Source of the DNA: Hyparrhenia diplandra
Taxonomy: Eukaryota; Streptophyta; Magnoliopsida; Poales; Poaceae
Reading direction: 5' to 3'
Length of the DNA: 64,000 nucleotides
Assembly: GCA_015847255.1 (NCBI GenBank)
Contig: JADLZK010002761.1
Location: forward strand, 124,001 to 188,000
In this document: positions 51,253-63,808 of the stretch, piece after piece
How positions within the stretch are numbered: position 1 is the stretch's first letter
Layout: each line of letters starts with the position of its first letter
Translations under genes and position numbers: made by a program
The notes under the pieces: generated by a model
The model's database searches: none
Told to the model about the DNA's origin: nothing
Seen by the model: the letters and a program-made list of their open reading frames with translations, nothing else

Positions 51253-52618
51253 TGTCGCTATGGTAGAAGAGAATGGGAGGATGAGCTCTGGAGTGAAGAG
51301 TGTTATAGTAGGTGGATGCTGCTTGCTGCAGATCGATCGGTTAATTGACCGTGGAGTGGACTGATGAGGTCGTCGGTCAGGTCACCTTCCGTGTAGAAGC
51401 GGCCGGCGCTCAGGCATCTGCGTAATGGCCCACGCGCACACTCCTACGCAGATTAGGTGAAGAAGGCTTGACGCCCTGTGCCCAGTCTGCGCGTATGTAT
51501 GATTACAGTCAGTACTTCTCCGTCGGCTCACTGTTCGGCGGGACGCGTTGTCTGACGATGGCCGTCTGGCCGAGATGCCGTGACCAACTTCCCCATCCGC
51601 TCTCAAAATGAGGACACCGAGAGCCACTGCTCGGCCGCAAAATGAGGCCGCAGCTTCTGGCCATGGATCTGTTTCTACTGGTCGTCAGCAAGGAACTTTG
51701 TCACGAGGCAAGTAGGCAGTGGATCGGAACCTGCTGTAGGAGTGTGCTCCACCAGGGAAGTCTGCTCATATATTGGGCTCTTCATTTCTGAGAAATTTGC
51801 TCCCCTAGCTTGCAGTTCAATGTTTGTAAGTGAATGTTATTACTTATAGCGTACTTTGAGTAGGGAACTGTTTTCTGGCAGGACAGGAGAGGAGAGCCGG
51901 TCAATCATAAAATCCACAAATTAAAACTTGTTTTGCCAGCAAAGAAACTTCTGAATTATTCCAGTGGAGTAAATCTTTTTTTAGACAACGTACCAGTGCA
52001 ACACCACACGGAAAAAAAAAACTATTTTAAATTGCTGGATCTAAGTTAGGCCGGATGGATCGACACAGACCGGCCATCTCCATCTCCTCCGTCTAGAAGA
52101 GATGTCTACCAATTGTAAAATGTGAGTAATCAACATTCAAATTTAATGTGGATGTGGATGTTATGCATGTCAGTAAATTGCGCTAATTCTGTGCTTAACA
52201 TAAGCCTCTAGTCACTTGTTTCTCACTTCAGCAATTAACAGTTGATGACGAGCGTGGAAACGAGTGTGGAAACAATGGAGGAGACGTGAGGCCTTTAGCT
52301 TGACGTGGATGACGAACATGTAAACATGGTACCACAATAGGAGTAAGCAATTAGGCGGACACCGAACCCCAAAACAGGGGATGCTGTGCTCAACATAAGC
52401 ACAGCAAGCTCGATCTGTTATTATATAATTTGGCCATGTCATCATGAGGTAAAGATATTACAACTCTTACGCTAAAGGGTGTGGAATTACATTTCACTCC
52501 AAAAATAAAACCAACAATAGTCTTACGTAACAACTTCTACACACACTTTGATTCATGCATGCATGCATGTGCTTTGGCTAAATTTAGTTGAAACACTGAC
52601 CATCATCTCGCCTTTGCT
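51253..52618. repeat. Spacer between RLP B and RLP C, tandem-duplicated
   Basis: Second copy of the spacer at 47363-48270 (see shared strings there). A GC-rich patch around 51500-51690 gives unsupported frames. No gene. Confidence 0.8.
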
Positions 52619-55165
52619 TCATGCATGGTGATCAGTTCCTGTTTTTCTTGCCCATACAGCAACAAGGACATACACTTTGTCGCACAACTTGTCCGAGAAT
52701 CGAAAACAAACAATTCTCCAGCTTCTCTTGAACAACATAACACCAAATGCTATCCAGGTACCAACCACAAATCCACACCCGAGTCCAAGATAAAAGAATC
52801 GTATCCCATGACCTTCTTCAGTTCTTTCTAGGACATCTACCTTTGGTGCATGACCCACATTAGAGCAACTGTTTGGAAGAGGATGCCACAGAGACCGGTG
52901 TTGCCAATGTACATAGATGGATACTCTGCATAAAGGGTATCAAGCTGCGTCCCAGATGGAATTCTTCCCATAAGATTGTTGTGTGAAAGGTCCAAGTCAC
53001 TTAAGAACGTTAAATTTGACAAAGTAGCTGGTATTCCCCTGAAAGCACATTCCTTGAGAGGTCTAGTGATTCTAGCGATTGCATTTCCCCGATATTGTTT
53101 GGAATACCTCCACTCAAGTGATTCCATGACAAATTTAAATTCACTAGCGCATCGAGAACAACTATTTCTTCTGGAATTTCACCAGTTAAATTGTTTGAAG
53201 ATAAATCAATGCTCATCGTATTTGTGTCAACAACTCTATTAATGGATCCATAGTTCAATTCCTGCCCCCGCAAGACCGTAGACAAACTACTAAAAAGGGG
53301 ATCCAAATAATTGAAGTAACACTCATCTGTCATGTACATCTTTCTCATTGCTTTAAGATTAGACAAGTATCTCGGAAGAGAGCCTGATATCTCATTGCTT
53401 TTTGAGGTCCATGTACTGAAGGCATCCAAGATTTGTGATATTCACCGGAATATTTCCATAGAATTTGTTATGACTTAATCTTAGAATTCTTAACATCACT
53501 AATTTTCCAATCCACATTGGCAATTTTCCAGAGAATTTGTTGCTAGAAAAATCTAAGAAAAGCACATTTGCAAAGTTTTGCACAAAAAGATGGGAACTCC
53601 CTGACAGACTGTTGTTCCTTAGGGCTATAAATTCCATACCATCCATTTCTCCGAGGCACGATGGAGGTTTTCCTTGTAAAAAATTGTTGGATAAGTCCAG
53701 CACAACTAATTTCTGATATTTACAAAAGATTCAGGAATATGACCAGTGAGTCGGTTGGAGAACAAAGACAAATGCATTAGATCAGCAGATCCAATAGCAA
53801 AGGGTAGAGTTCCTGACAACAAGTTATTGGACAAGTCCAACGTACTTATGTTTGGTGGCAATATGGGTATGTGGCCAATTAATTGGTTGGAACTGAGAGA
53901 GAGCTAATTAAGTGACATGAGTCCCATATTTGTCGGCAAACCTCCATTGAGTTGATTGTTGGAGATGTTCAAGAACAAAACATTTGAAAAGGCATCGGAG
54001 AACCATTGTGGAAGCCTATCAGCTATGCTTGCACTCAAGATATCGTTAGAAATGTTCACATGCCATTGAAGCCACCCAGGAAATAGTGGGCCCATCTGGC
54101 ATGCTGCAAAGTATGCAATATCTAATCAAATGGTGGTTGCCAGTCTGAGCTGAGCTCAATCTTCAGGGCATTATATGACAAGTCCAAGTATTTCAAGCTC
54201 CTTACACTAGCAAAGTGTTCTTGAGTTATCATGCCATCGAATTTATTTCTGTTTAGGTCCAAATGGGTCAGATTACTAAGCTTACCAATCTCACGTGGGA
54301 CATTCCCATTCAGGTTGTTGCCAGAGAGGTCAAGTGTCTGCAAACCAATAAATTTCCCTACAGATTTTGGAAGAGGTCCTGTGATATTGTTGGAACGGAG
54401 ACTCAGAGTCACCAACCTCGTGAACTGACCCATCCAAATTGGTAACATTTCGGTTAATTGGTTGAAACCAAGGTCCAGCTCTTGTAATTTGTTGGGTGAG
54501 CAGCGAGGCAGATTGTTAAACAGCTCTGCTACGTCTCCTTGTAAGAGAATCCTTTCAAGGTTCAGCACCTCCAGATTGCACAGATTCTTCAGATCTGTGG
54601 TCACGGTGTGCATATTCATCTCATGAGAATTGTATGAAAGGTCAAGGACTTGCAGCGACGTCATGTTTCCCATAGCATCAGGAAATTAACCGTACAGAAA
54701 ATTGGCATAAACATAAAGGTATTTCAGGCTAGTTATTTTCCAGAACCAGCAGGTCACCATTGGGTGGCTGAAGGAGTTTAGGGAGGCATCTAGCTCCTCA
54801 AGGTTTGTAAGGTTCAAGTGTGGTACCAACTGGTCTGCGCTTGCAAGAGAGCAGCCTGAAAGACGAAGGACTCTCAAAGAAGGAATCATGTTAATGACAT
54901 GAGGCCAATCCATTACGGTGTTGAGGTTCACTTGGTCAAGGTTAAGATATTGTATAGAAGGAAGGCGTGTTAACCATGAGAGATCCGTCGAGTTTGTGCC
55001 TCCCACAGATGAAAGATCTAGATATTGTAGCCTTGATAAATTACCAAGCTGGGGAGGCAGGCCGCCATAGAATGGTATGCCAGAGAGGTTAAGATAAATG
55101 AGACTCTTTAGAGAGCCCAAGAACTCAGGAATTCGACCAGTTGAACCCTCTAGTTCATTGTGGCT

Positions 55166-55653
55166 CTGTGAAATTTTTTTTCGCGAAATATCGCGAAATT
55201 TCCGATATTATCGCATTTTTCAGTGAGGTCGAAAAAATTTTTATATCGGTCAAATTTTTTTAGCTAAATTCGTATTTCACTTAAAAATTACACACCAAAC
55301 CACCCTAAAATCTTTATATCCTCTAGTCTTAATAAAGACTTATTTTTTTCAAATTTATTTAATTTTCTCACTAACACATTCGATGATACTAGCATATTTG
55401 TGTAAGTTGCCCACCGTCAGCCCGCTATATTATCACTGCACAACTTATGTGATATATTGTGTTTTTTTCATTCATTTTATATAAATTTGTGATGGAAAAT
55501 GGATTTGGGAGTTTTTCTAGTGAGATGATGCCAACTTTTTTTAAAATGCATTTTGAATTTGTTTAAATTTGATCCGATATTTTTGAAATTTCCGAAATAT
55601 CACATTTATCGGCATGTGCCGATATTTTTTTTCTACCGGTAAAAAAAACCTAA
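55166..55653. mobile_element. 488-bp AT-rich insertion in RLP C, family unassigned
   Basis: Flanked by a 7-bp direct repeat TGTGGCT (55159-55165, 55654-55660; 8 of 9 identical if extended). The paralogous sites in A (about 33120) and B are uninterrupted. Ends CTGTGAAATTTTTTTTCGCG and CGGTAAAAAAAACCTAA are weakly inverted. Subterminal motifs ATCGCGAAATTTCCGATATT and ATTTCCGAAATATCA recur in opposite orientation. No coding capacity. A hAT-like or related MITE is likely. Confidence 0.75.
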
Positions 55654-55896
55654 TGTGGCTGAGGTCAAGGTGCTCCAGATGTTCCAGAGCAAGCAAAGTA
55701 GGACTTATCTGACCAACCAAAGATGCTGTGGGAAGTCCAAGCCTGTGGACGTGGCCAGTGCGGTTGCTGCACCTGACACCTCTCCAACGGCAGCAGTTCT
55801 GCTTTCCATGGCCACCGTCTCGCCGCCACGAGTTGAGGACGCCTGCAGGGTCACTGGTGATACCATGCTTGAATGCCAGCAGTGCGTCCCTCTCGT

Positions 55897-58558
55897 CACT
55901 ACAGGAATCCGCTTCTTTGCCGAGTGCAAAAACTTTTGCCGAGAGCAAAACGTCGGACACTCGGCAAAAAGCATCTTTGCCGAAAGTGCCGGATACGATC
56001 GGCAATGTTCCACATTCGGCAAAATTAAACCTTTGCCGAGTGCATAGCCCCTCGCAAACTACTACACTTTCGGCAAAGAATAACAGAGCCAAACGGCCAC
56101 GCTAGCCGTTACCTTTGCCGAGTGCCGGCGTTAGGCACTCGCAAACTATGTATCCTTTGTCGAGTGCCACGCTGCCTAGGCACTTTCGGCAAAAGCACCC
56201 TTTGCCGAAAGTGCAAGTTGGTCTTCGGCAAATTATGAATGTTTTTTTTTTGTTTTTAAGTCCCATATTTTTGTGTGGCCTTGGTACAGTAATTACATCT
56301 CATGTTCAAAATTTGGGACAATTTCAAGTTGTTTTGGTATATTTCATGAATTATTTCTATTTTCTTGCATTTTACGGACCACTCTAAATTTGAACTGCAG
56401 GTACATGAAATAATGGAATTTGGTCATTCAAAAATATTATTCATGATGTTTGGCATATGTTTAGGCTCAATCCACAAACTCTCGCGAAATTACGAACATT
56501 TTTGTGTCGGAACATGACGAGTTACATGCGGGAAAAGTGTTTTAAAATTCTATAAAATCCAAACGAAGTTTAAAAATCACGAAAAACTTGACGAGGTGTC
56601 TTTTTCATCTCATGAGAAGGCTGTGGTAAAAATTTGAAAAAAGTTTGGAGCAAGTTTGACGTCGGATGCTTAAAACTCGGACATCTCCACACTTGACACA
56701 TGTGATCAAATTTCAAATTAGTTTGTTGACCTTCGTGCCCATATTCGGTATATGTATGTGGTTGTTGGCCTTCGTGCCATGTTTTTACAGGTTTTGGGAA
56801 CCTCTCCGTGTGCGGGAGGTCTTTGCCGAAATTTTGAGTCGACACTAACTATTTTTTGCCCTTGTTTTGTAGGAGGATCTGTGGGAGGGACTCGGCGACC
56901 CGATAGTCCTCGTGGGCGGCGTGTCTTGCTGCACCGCGTCTCCACCGACACCGTAGGTATTAATCACCTCCGTCCTTAAAGTTGTCTTACATAGCGTGAC
57001 CCGGTTAGGGCGTCTCCCGTCCAAAGAGATACAGGCGTTGGTATGCGCATCTGTGCATATCTGCGATCAGTATGCTTTCGGATTATCCACGTTTTGGACA
57101 GCCCGTGGATGCGTAGATGGGTTAGCATCCATGCTCCCTCGGCCCCAGGGGCCGAATTTGGCTGCACCTCCCCGTTGTTCTCCGGATACACACTCTCCCC
57201 GCGGGGACGTGTATCGGGAGAGCGGGGAGGTGCTGCCGAAATTCCGTGTCGGATAGGAGTGGAGCATGGATGCTAACCTTGTCTCACGCCAAGCCCTCGG
57301 TGGGATTAGGACCCATCCTTCACCTATTAGATGGTAGGAATGCCGTGTAGATGCAATTGTTGGTTATATGGCTCGCTGACCTCCGTTGCCTAGCTCATTT
57401 GTTCGGCTCCACCCCCATTTCAGTTCCTCCTCCCGCGGGGACTCCGGTGACTATATGTTGTTCTTTATTTTTTTAGTCTTGTGCGGCCATCCTGCGGTAC
57501 TAATGAGATCGCCTCTCTTTTATGCAGCCACTATCGGCGGGTTCTAACCCGACTCCTCCAGGTGGCCCTTCTCCAACCCATCCGGTTGGCCCGACTCCAC
57601 AAGACACGTGGTCAGGTGGCGTTCCTCCTCCGGGCACGCAGCAGCCACACTACGGGCTTCCACACGTCCCTCCTACACACCACGGGTGGACGTACGCATC
57701 GGCGCCGCAACATGGGTGGTATCCGGGCCAAGGTGAGGGCCCCTCACACTCTTCGCACCATGGAGGCCACGGGTCGGGCGGTGAAGTTGAGTTGGTGGTG
57801 ATTAGGTTCGATCTGTTGCACCTTGTGATGGATTTCTTTTGGATGTTGGACATGTTTACCTTGTGATGGATCTCGTTTCGATGTTGGACATGTTAGATTT
57901 CGTTTGGATGTTGGATATGTGGACTATATGTGTCAATTTATGATATATGTGGATTATATATGTGAATTTGTGATATATGTGCATTATATATGTGAATTTG
58001 TGATATATGTGGTTTATGTGTATATATGGATGCATTGTGGTATATATATATATATGTGTATTTGCAGCAAGAAACAGCAAAAACAGCAAAGAAAATTAAA
58101 ATTCCCAGCTTTTGCCGAATGCCAAAATGTCGGCTTTTGCCGAGTGCAGAGGTGACACTCGGCAAAGTGACCATTATTTTTGCCGAAAGTGCCTTTAATT
58201 TTAGCACTCGGCAAAGCTCTTTTTTAAAATATAAATGGTTTGCCGAGTGCGACATGGCACTCGGCAAAGGTTTTTTTAAAAAAATATAATCTTTGCCGAA
58301 AATCGACACGGCACTTTCGGCAAAGGGGGAAGTCGGTTAACGGACGACGTTACCTTTGCCGAGCAGCGACACGGCACTCGGCGAAGACTTTGCCGAGTGC
58401 TCGTCATCGGCACTCGGCAAAGTCCCTTTTGCCGAGTAATTCTTTTGCCGAAGTGGGCTTTTCCGAGTTGGGCACTCGGCAAATCCTTTGCCGAGTGCAA
58501 AGGTGTCTTTGCCTAGTGCCCCCTGCACTTTCGGCAAAAGCACTCGATTCCTGTAGTG
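55897..58558. mobile_element. Non-autonomous CACTA transposon, 2,662 bp, inside RLP C
   Basis: Termini CACTACAGGAATC and GATTCCTGTAGTG are perfect 13-bp inverted repeats with a CGT target duplication (55894-55896, 58559-58561). Both ends carry dense subterminal copies of TTTGCCGAGTGC / GCACTCGGCAAA (about 55912-56230 and 58108-58550). No transposase is encoded. The interior holds a Pro/Gly/His-rich frame (57522-57866, e.g. PPGGPSPTHPVGPTPQDTW) reminiscent of accessory CACTA proteins but unconfirmed, and a TATATGTG-rich tandem tract at 57840-58060. Confidence 0.95.
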
Positions 58559-58697
58559 CGTGCGGCATGCAGCTCGGACTCGCCGTGTTACCACTAATGG
58601 CTGGTTGGGGCTGCTGCTGCGCATGTGTGGCGAGGAACAAGAACAACACGAGCATGGCAAGTAGGCGATGCATCGTGGCTATGGCAACGAACGACAA

Positions 58698-59673
58698 TGT
58701 AGTCCCTATGCTGAACTGCCGTGGGTTGTTCTGTTGGAATGAAGCCTTGGTAGCTCGTCAGTGCTAGTAGATGCACCATACTATGCAGGATGGATCGGGT
58801 CATGGATCGAAGTCGTCGGTCGCATAACGTGTAGAAAGCGGCAAGCCGCGTGTGAAGCGGGTGATCCATTATTGCCTGTCAGCTAACATAAGCCTGCATT
58901 TATATCTATTGGTGGGTGCTAGCAACTTTACAGAAGGAAGGTGTCAGCTTATGTTAATTTTGGTTTAAAAGTCCATCAAACCAGCCGTGCTATGTCCTTC
59001 CTCAAATCCAAATTATAAATTATTTTAAATTTTCCAAATTAATATAAGTATGCTAAGGTACATTCTTGGTAATATCTCAAATAAATTTGAGCTGTTAATT
59101 ATAAAATTTTAAAACTAATTAATTAACGTAATAATAAAAGGAAAAAAAAAAAATATCTTTAAATCCCCTCATGCGGGGAGAGAAAGGAACGGTGGCCAGC
59201 CCGCGCGGCCCTTGTAGATTGCGCGCCCTTCCTTTCAGTATGTTTACAAGTAAAAAATATTTAGCGTCTTTTTAGCTGTCATGTCACGTATATTAAGCAT
59301 GCAAAATGGCCATGTAAAGTTTTATGTATGCACGTTGGGCACATATGCAGTTATATATACACACGTAAATTTCACGTTTGTTTGAGCACATAAGACAGTT
59401 GATGAGATGAAGTTAGTAACTTTATGCCTTTTATTATACACCCACAAGCGAGAAACAGATTCAAAACCATGCCCAAGACTGATACCCAAGAAAGCATAAA
59501 TGCATTTCCACACATCAGATCAGCAACACAACACTCAAAGAATAAAATGTGTAATGGATTCATTTTCAGCACACATCAAGCAGATGGTGTCATTTAATTT
59601 TCTTCTTTTGGCCAAGTTATTTCTAGTCAGCAGTTTGTTCTTTGAAAAAGCCACAAGAAAAATTGTATTCTTG
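58698..59673. other. Upstream flank of RLP C, intergenic
   Basis: 58770-58870 resembles the upstream flanks of RLP A and B (GCAGGATGGATCGGGTCATGG, GTGTAGAAAGCGG). The rest is AT-rich. No gene. Confidence 0.55.
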
Positions 59674-60897
59674 CACTACTACACAAACGACTTCTCTTCT
59701 CGAACCTAAAAATGCGGTTACTCCCGGTTGAAAATTGAACGGGGAATAAAGGGACATTTATTCGGTTGGACTCTCCAAAGGGAGTAAACGGCCACGCCCG
59801 CCGACCGCCCCTTGGCGCGGGGGACCTTTACTCCCGGTTGGAGTCTCTAACAGGGGAGTAAAGGTAGACCTTTAATCCCCGTTGGTAACACAAACCGGGA
59901 ATAAATGTCTACTCCCGTGTGAAAACACTGCCGGGACTAAAGCCGATCACCTTTTAGTCCCGGGGGGTTGGCCGGGACTAAAGGACCTTTAGTCCCGACT
60001 GGTAACCCCGCCCGGGAATAAAGGTCACTTGTATAAAACACCATTCCTTCCCCATCTTCCCTTCAGATCCATCAGTCCCGCCCCCAATTTTAGCCACCAT
60101 TCAACGCCTTCGGCTGGTGGCGGACTTGAGCGCGGCGGCGGTGGTGAGGCCCAAGCAACGGCCTTGTGCCCGGGCGGCGGGTGTCCTTCATCAGCGGCTG
60201 CCTTGTACGCGGCGCTGGTGTTGGGTGTCCAGGCGGCGGCGTCTGCCGTCAAGTATTTCTTTCTTTCTCCTATATTTAGTCAGATTCTATTTCTTTCTCC
60301 TATATTTAGTCACTAATATTGCCCCTTCGTTCAACAAACAGATTCTTTCTTTGAGATATTCCATGGTGGTTTCCGTGAGATGTGGGGAGCATGCATGGAG
60401 TCCAGCTATAGCAATGATGATATTTTCTCCTCAAATTTTATTTCAATCTTACGGTGTAAAGATGAGATGTATAGCACTGGATGTTGATTTTTCTTTATAT
60501 GATGGACATGTGTAATATATGTGTACGTTAATGGTTAGTTAATACATGTGTACATTAATTATATTTGTGTACATTAATATTCATGAATTAAAATGAAATC
60601 AAAAAGAAATTATTATGAATTAATTATGTAATTTACACCAAAACAGATTAGAAATTGAAATTAAAAGAAAAAAACTACCCTTTACTCCCGGTTGGAGGTA
60701 CCAACCGGGAGTAAAGCCTCCGGGCGGGCCACGTGCTGGCAGGAGTTTTACTCCCCGGTTGGTACCTCCAACCGGGAATAAAGCCCCCTACCTCTATTCG
60801 GTTACTCTACATCTATTCCCCAACTCGTATTCTCGGTCCTATAACCGGGACTAAAGGCCCAAACAAGCCGGGAATAAATGACGATCCTGCAGCAGTG
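59674..60897. mobile_element. Non-autonomous CACTA transposon, 1,224 bp
   Basis: Starts CACTACTACACAAACGAC and ends GATCCTGCAGCAGTG (a decayed inverted copy), flanked by TTG on both sides (59671-59673, 60898-60900). Subterminal arrays of ACTCCCGGTTGG / CCAACCGGGAGT and GGGACTAAAGG are typical. The interior has a TATA-like TTGTATAAAACACC at about 60027 and a short GC-rich stretch. No transposase. Confidence 0.88.
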
Positions 60898-61425
60898 TTG
60901 GAGGAATGTTCAACTTCCAAATTGCATTCGCTGGGGTAATTTCCCTAAAATTAACTATAGCATACAGAGATTGCACCTCATATTTCCTGATGTCAACATC
61001 TGATCTTCCTCTTCATAAGGACCAAATCACTTACTAACTAAACAACTACATCCAAAGGTTCATATATGGTCTGTTCAGAGACAGATCTTCTGAAAGAGAG
61101 TTTGAGATGAGAGTCATCCCAAACCTCCTTCACTGTGCTACCTGCTACTCATTAATAACATCTAAGGGCCAAACTTGTGTTTCCTATCCATTGATCCTCC
61201 CAAAGTATTATCTTATCACCATTACCAAAAAAAGGAGAGACACTAGCCACGGAGCAACACAAAACATTTGGTTTTTCAGTTTTATATTTATAATCAATGA
61301 TATGAGTCCAGATAGCATCCTTATTAAGCTGATATCTAAAGATCCATGCACTTTTGAACAACAATATCCAGACTTCTCATGTCTAGGATCCCTAAGCCCC
61401 CAACTCCTTCTTTGGATGCACTAAG
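60898..61425 (-). mobile_element. LINE (L1-type) ORF2 fragment
   Basis: Minus strand, about 61425-60960: after a GGLGLLDL-like degenerate start it reads FFGNGDKIILWEDQWIGNTS, the hallmark segment downstream of the RT domain in plant L1 elements, then a VKEVWDD-like part. Frames are broken. The best open piece is 61152-61364. Confidence 0.72.
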
Positions 61426-63630
61426 GGCCAATTTGCTAAGTGATATCTATGTTTTTCCTAAGAATTATTTCTAAGGAAATGACCCATGTGTGAATTAATC
61501 ATATCTATTGTCCACATTGGGAACTTAATGAAGGAGTTCCGACAATTTCTTTGGCCCCAGCGTCGCTCGGCGGGCGGCACCTCCAACCCACGCCACCGCA
61601 CCTCTAACCCTCCTCACCCCCCCCCGCGCCGTCGCCGGAGTGCGACGTCGGGAGGCCCGTCGCGGGCACAAGGAAGGTGGCGGCGGGGTTCCTTCCTCCC
61701 CTGGCAGTTGCGCTTGGCGAGGAGGCTTTTGTCCATGGCAGCGACGATGGTGGTCCATGGTATGTCGTACAACCACTAGCCACCTCAAAAAAAAAAATGT
61801 ATGTACAAACACTCCGCTAAAAAGGTACTGTAAGTACAGAAATGAAAAGGCGCCGTGTGGATCGGTTCGTGTTTTCTGCATGTGTAGCCGATATAAACTC
61901 CTAATTGGTTGCTTAATTTGGCGTGTATAACATGCGTGCTTGATTCCTTTGGCTAATTGGCTGTATACTTTTGTTCCGTTTGTGAGATCAGCTTGTTTTT
62001 TCTCTTAATAGTAATTTTGATTGAAAATTGCTGGACGCGTACGACTGGCTGGGAAGTGGGAACAACAAACAACCCTGGGATTTTGAGGGAAATACAGGAT
62101 TTTTTTTTTTTTTAGGCGAGGGAAATATTGGACATGGGGTTGTTGCCGACTTGCCGTTGCATAAATAAAAATAATGCGCCTGTGTAATAGTGTTGATGGG
62201 CGGTAAATGAGGCACGGCCCATGGGCCTGTGCCCTCTGGCGGGCCTCAAGTTTCCAAATGCTGCTGCTATCTATTATCGGGGAGCTTGGACGTGTGCAGC
62301 GGCAGCAGCAACAATGTGCGTGGTACGTGCCCGTCTTTACTCGACGAACGTACGTGCAACGGAAGGGAGACTTGCACGTAGTTGAGCGTTGGGCGTGGAC
62401 GCGCTACGGTACGCGACGACTTTCGGCTGCAGCACGCCGTGGTCATGTCCATGCTTTATACTGTACTTGCTGATGAAATTGTGTTAAATAAAAGTGGCCA
62501 TGTTAATTAGAGATTTATTATTTTTATATTATTATTAAACGTCTTTGTGTGATGACGGCCAGATTTTTTTAAAAAAAAAAAAAGAATAATAAGAGACCTA
62601 AAAAATAATGTCAATTGTAATATAGGAGTACTAATTACTCCATGCATGAACACATTACACATGCATGTTGACTTGTAAAAGAGACTCGTGTTGCGTCGTG
62701 AGGGGCACTCACGGTCAAGAAAACTATCGGGTAGTTTCTATATTTTTGGATTTTGTATCAAGAAACCATCCCACACAGTGCAAACTTGAGTCCTAGAGTC
62801 TTCTAATCATTCATCTCTTTTCTTCACCGGATCCTTTGCTCCTAAAAATAGCCACACACCATCCATCGCGAGGCCACAAGCCTCTGCTGCCAAAAATAGC
62901 CTCATGCAGCCCTCATGCAACCGCACGAGATCCACATCGCCTCAGATCTGCGCGGCGTAGACGCCGAGTCTTAGATAGACGTCGTTTCTACGTTTTTGGC
63001 TCTCTCTCTTCATTAAATTGCATGCCACATCATCAAAAGTCATACGTGGCAGTATAATTAATAGGGATAGACTCTACCATGGTTTCTGCATTGTGAGTGC
63101 TCTGACAGGCCGGGCCCCTCGATATATATGATCACTATCAATACTTAATTAGGCACCGTGCACTAATGTTTGTGCACATTGGTTGCTAATGTGCATGACC
63201 ACGCACGTAATTGTGGTGCTTAGCGCGATAGCCAAATGGATGGTGTGTGTAAATAGATATGATCACTATCAATACTTAATCGGCTTTTTTTACCTTCTAG
63301 CAACTCCATCGTTCAGAATAGTGGGCGTTTGATGAGAGCATTTTTATTAACTTATGGTGCATCTCAAACTAGGGTCTATTTCCACAATGCTCCTGGCTCA
63401 TTTTGACAATGTCAGCATTGCCGGTAACCTTTTACATACATTGTGGTTTGTCACATAGAAGAAACACTCTACTAGAGTGGTTAGCACTGTGAAGTCCAAG
63501 ACAAGAGGCATGTGTGATTTGTGAGAAACAATTGAGTTAGACTGAGAGATTTGGAGTTTGCTATGAGCATAAGAGACCAGTCCAAATCATTAAGCACGTA
63601 CTCGATCATGACTTGGTCAAGCATTCGCGG
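61426..63630. other. Intergenic; duplicated RLP-upstream spacer from about 62580
   Basis: 61550-61780 is GC-rich with no motif. 62580-63270 is homologous to 34080-34520 (see there). TGATCACTATCAATACTTAAT occurs twice (63129 and 63260). AAGTTTCCAAATGCTGCTG at about 62247 recurs at the window end (63971). No gene was recognised. Confidence 0.5.
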
Positions 63631-63808
63631 TGAAGCATTTGTTACGGGTTTTGGAGATTCAAGGAGATCCAGGACATGGGATTGTTGCCGTGACATTTGA
63701 CAACTTATCATTCATTTGTGAAGCAGTTGTTACGGGTTGTGGAGATTCAAGGAGTTTGAGGACAAGGGATTATTGCTGTGGCATTTAATAACAACTTATC
63801 ATTCATTC
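63631..63808. repeat. About 88-bp imperfect tandem repeat, two copies
   Basis: TGAAGCATTTGTTACGGGTT (63631) and TGAAGCAGTTGTTACGGGTT (63719), then GGAGATTCAAGGAG and CAACTTATCATTCATT in both. The second copy has small indels. Confidence 0.88.

Larger units (their letters stand above)
52619..58697 (-). pseudogene. LRR receptor-like protein C, split by two insertions
   Basis: The minus-strand RLP starts at 58697 (MSFVAIATMHRLLAMLVLFL) and runs to the LRRNT codon PHE, where a CACTA element (55897-58558) interrupts between PH and ERDALLAFKHGIT. The LRRNT domain (NCCRWRGVRCSNRTG) and first LRR follow until a 488-bp insertion (55166-55653) splits LEHLDLSH from the next repeat. Then about 25 LRRs to 54686, where an in-frame TAA replaces the usual Gln codon (YG-stop-FPDAMG). 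Further breaks lie near 54120, 53905, 53720, 53395, 53010 and 52840. C-terminal parts are intact as motifs: GQELNYGS island, GNTGLCG, TM with LGLGCGFVVGTW, tail KRSWRIVCFRFSDKLC, stop at 52619. The most damaged member of the cluster. Confidence 0.92.

Noticed and set aside
57522..57866. Pro/Gly-rich ORF inside the CACTA element as a host gene
   Set aside because: Lies wholly within the transposon and has low complexity; at most an accessory CACTA protein, not supported as a gene.
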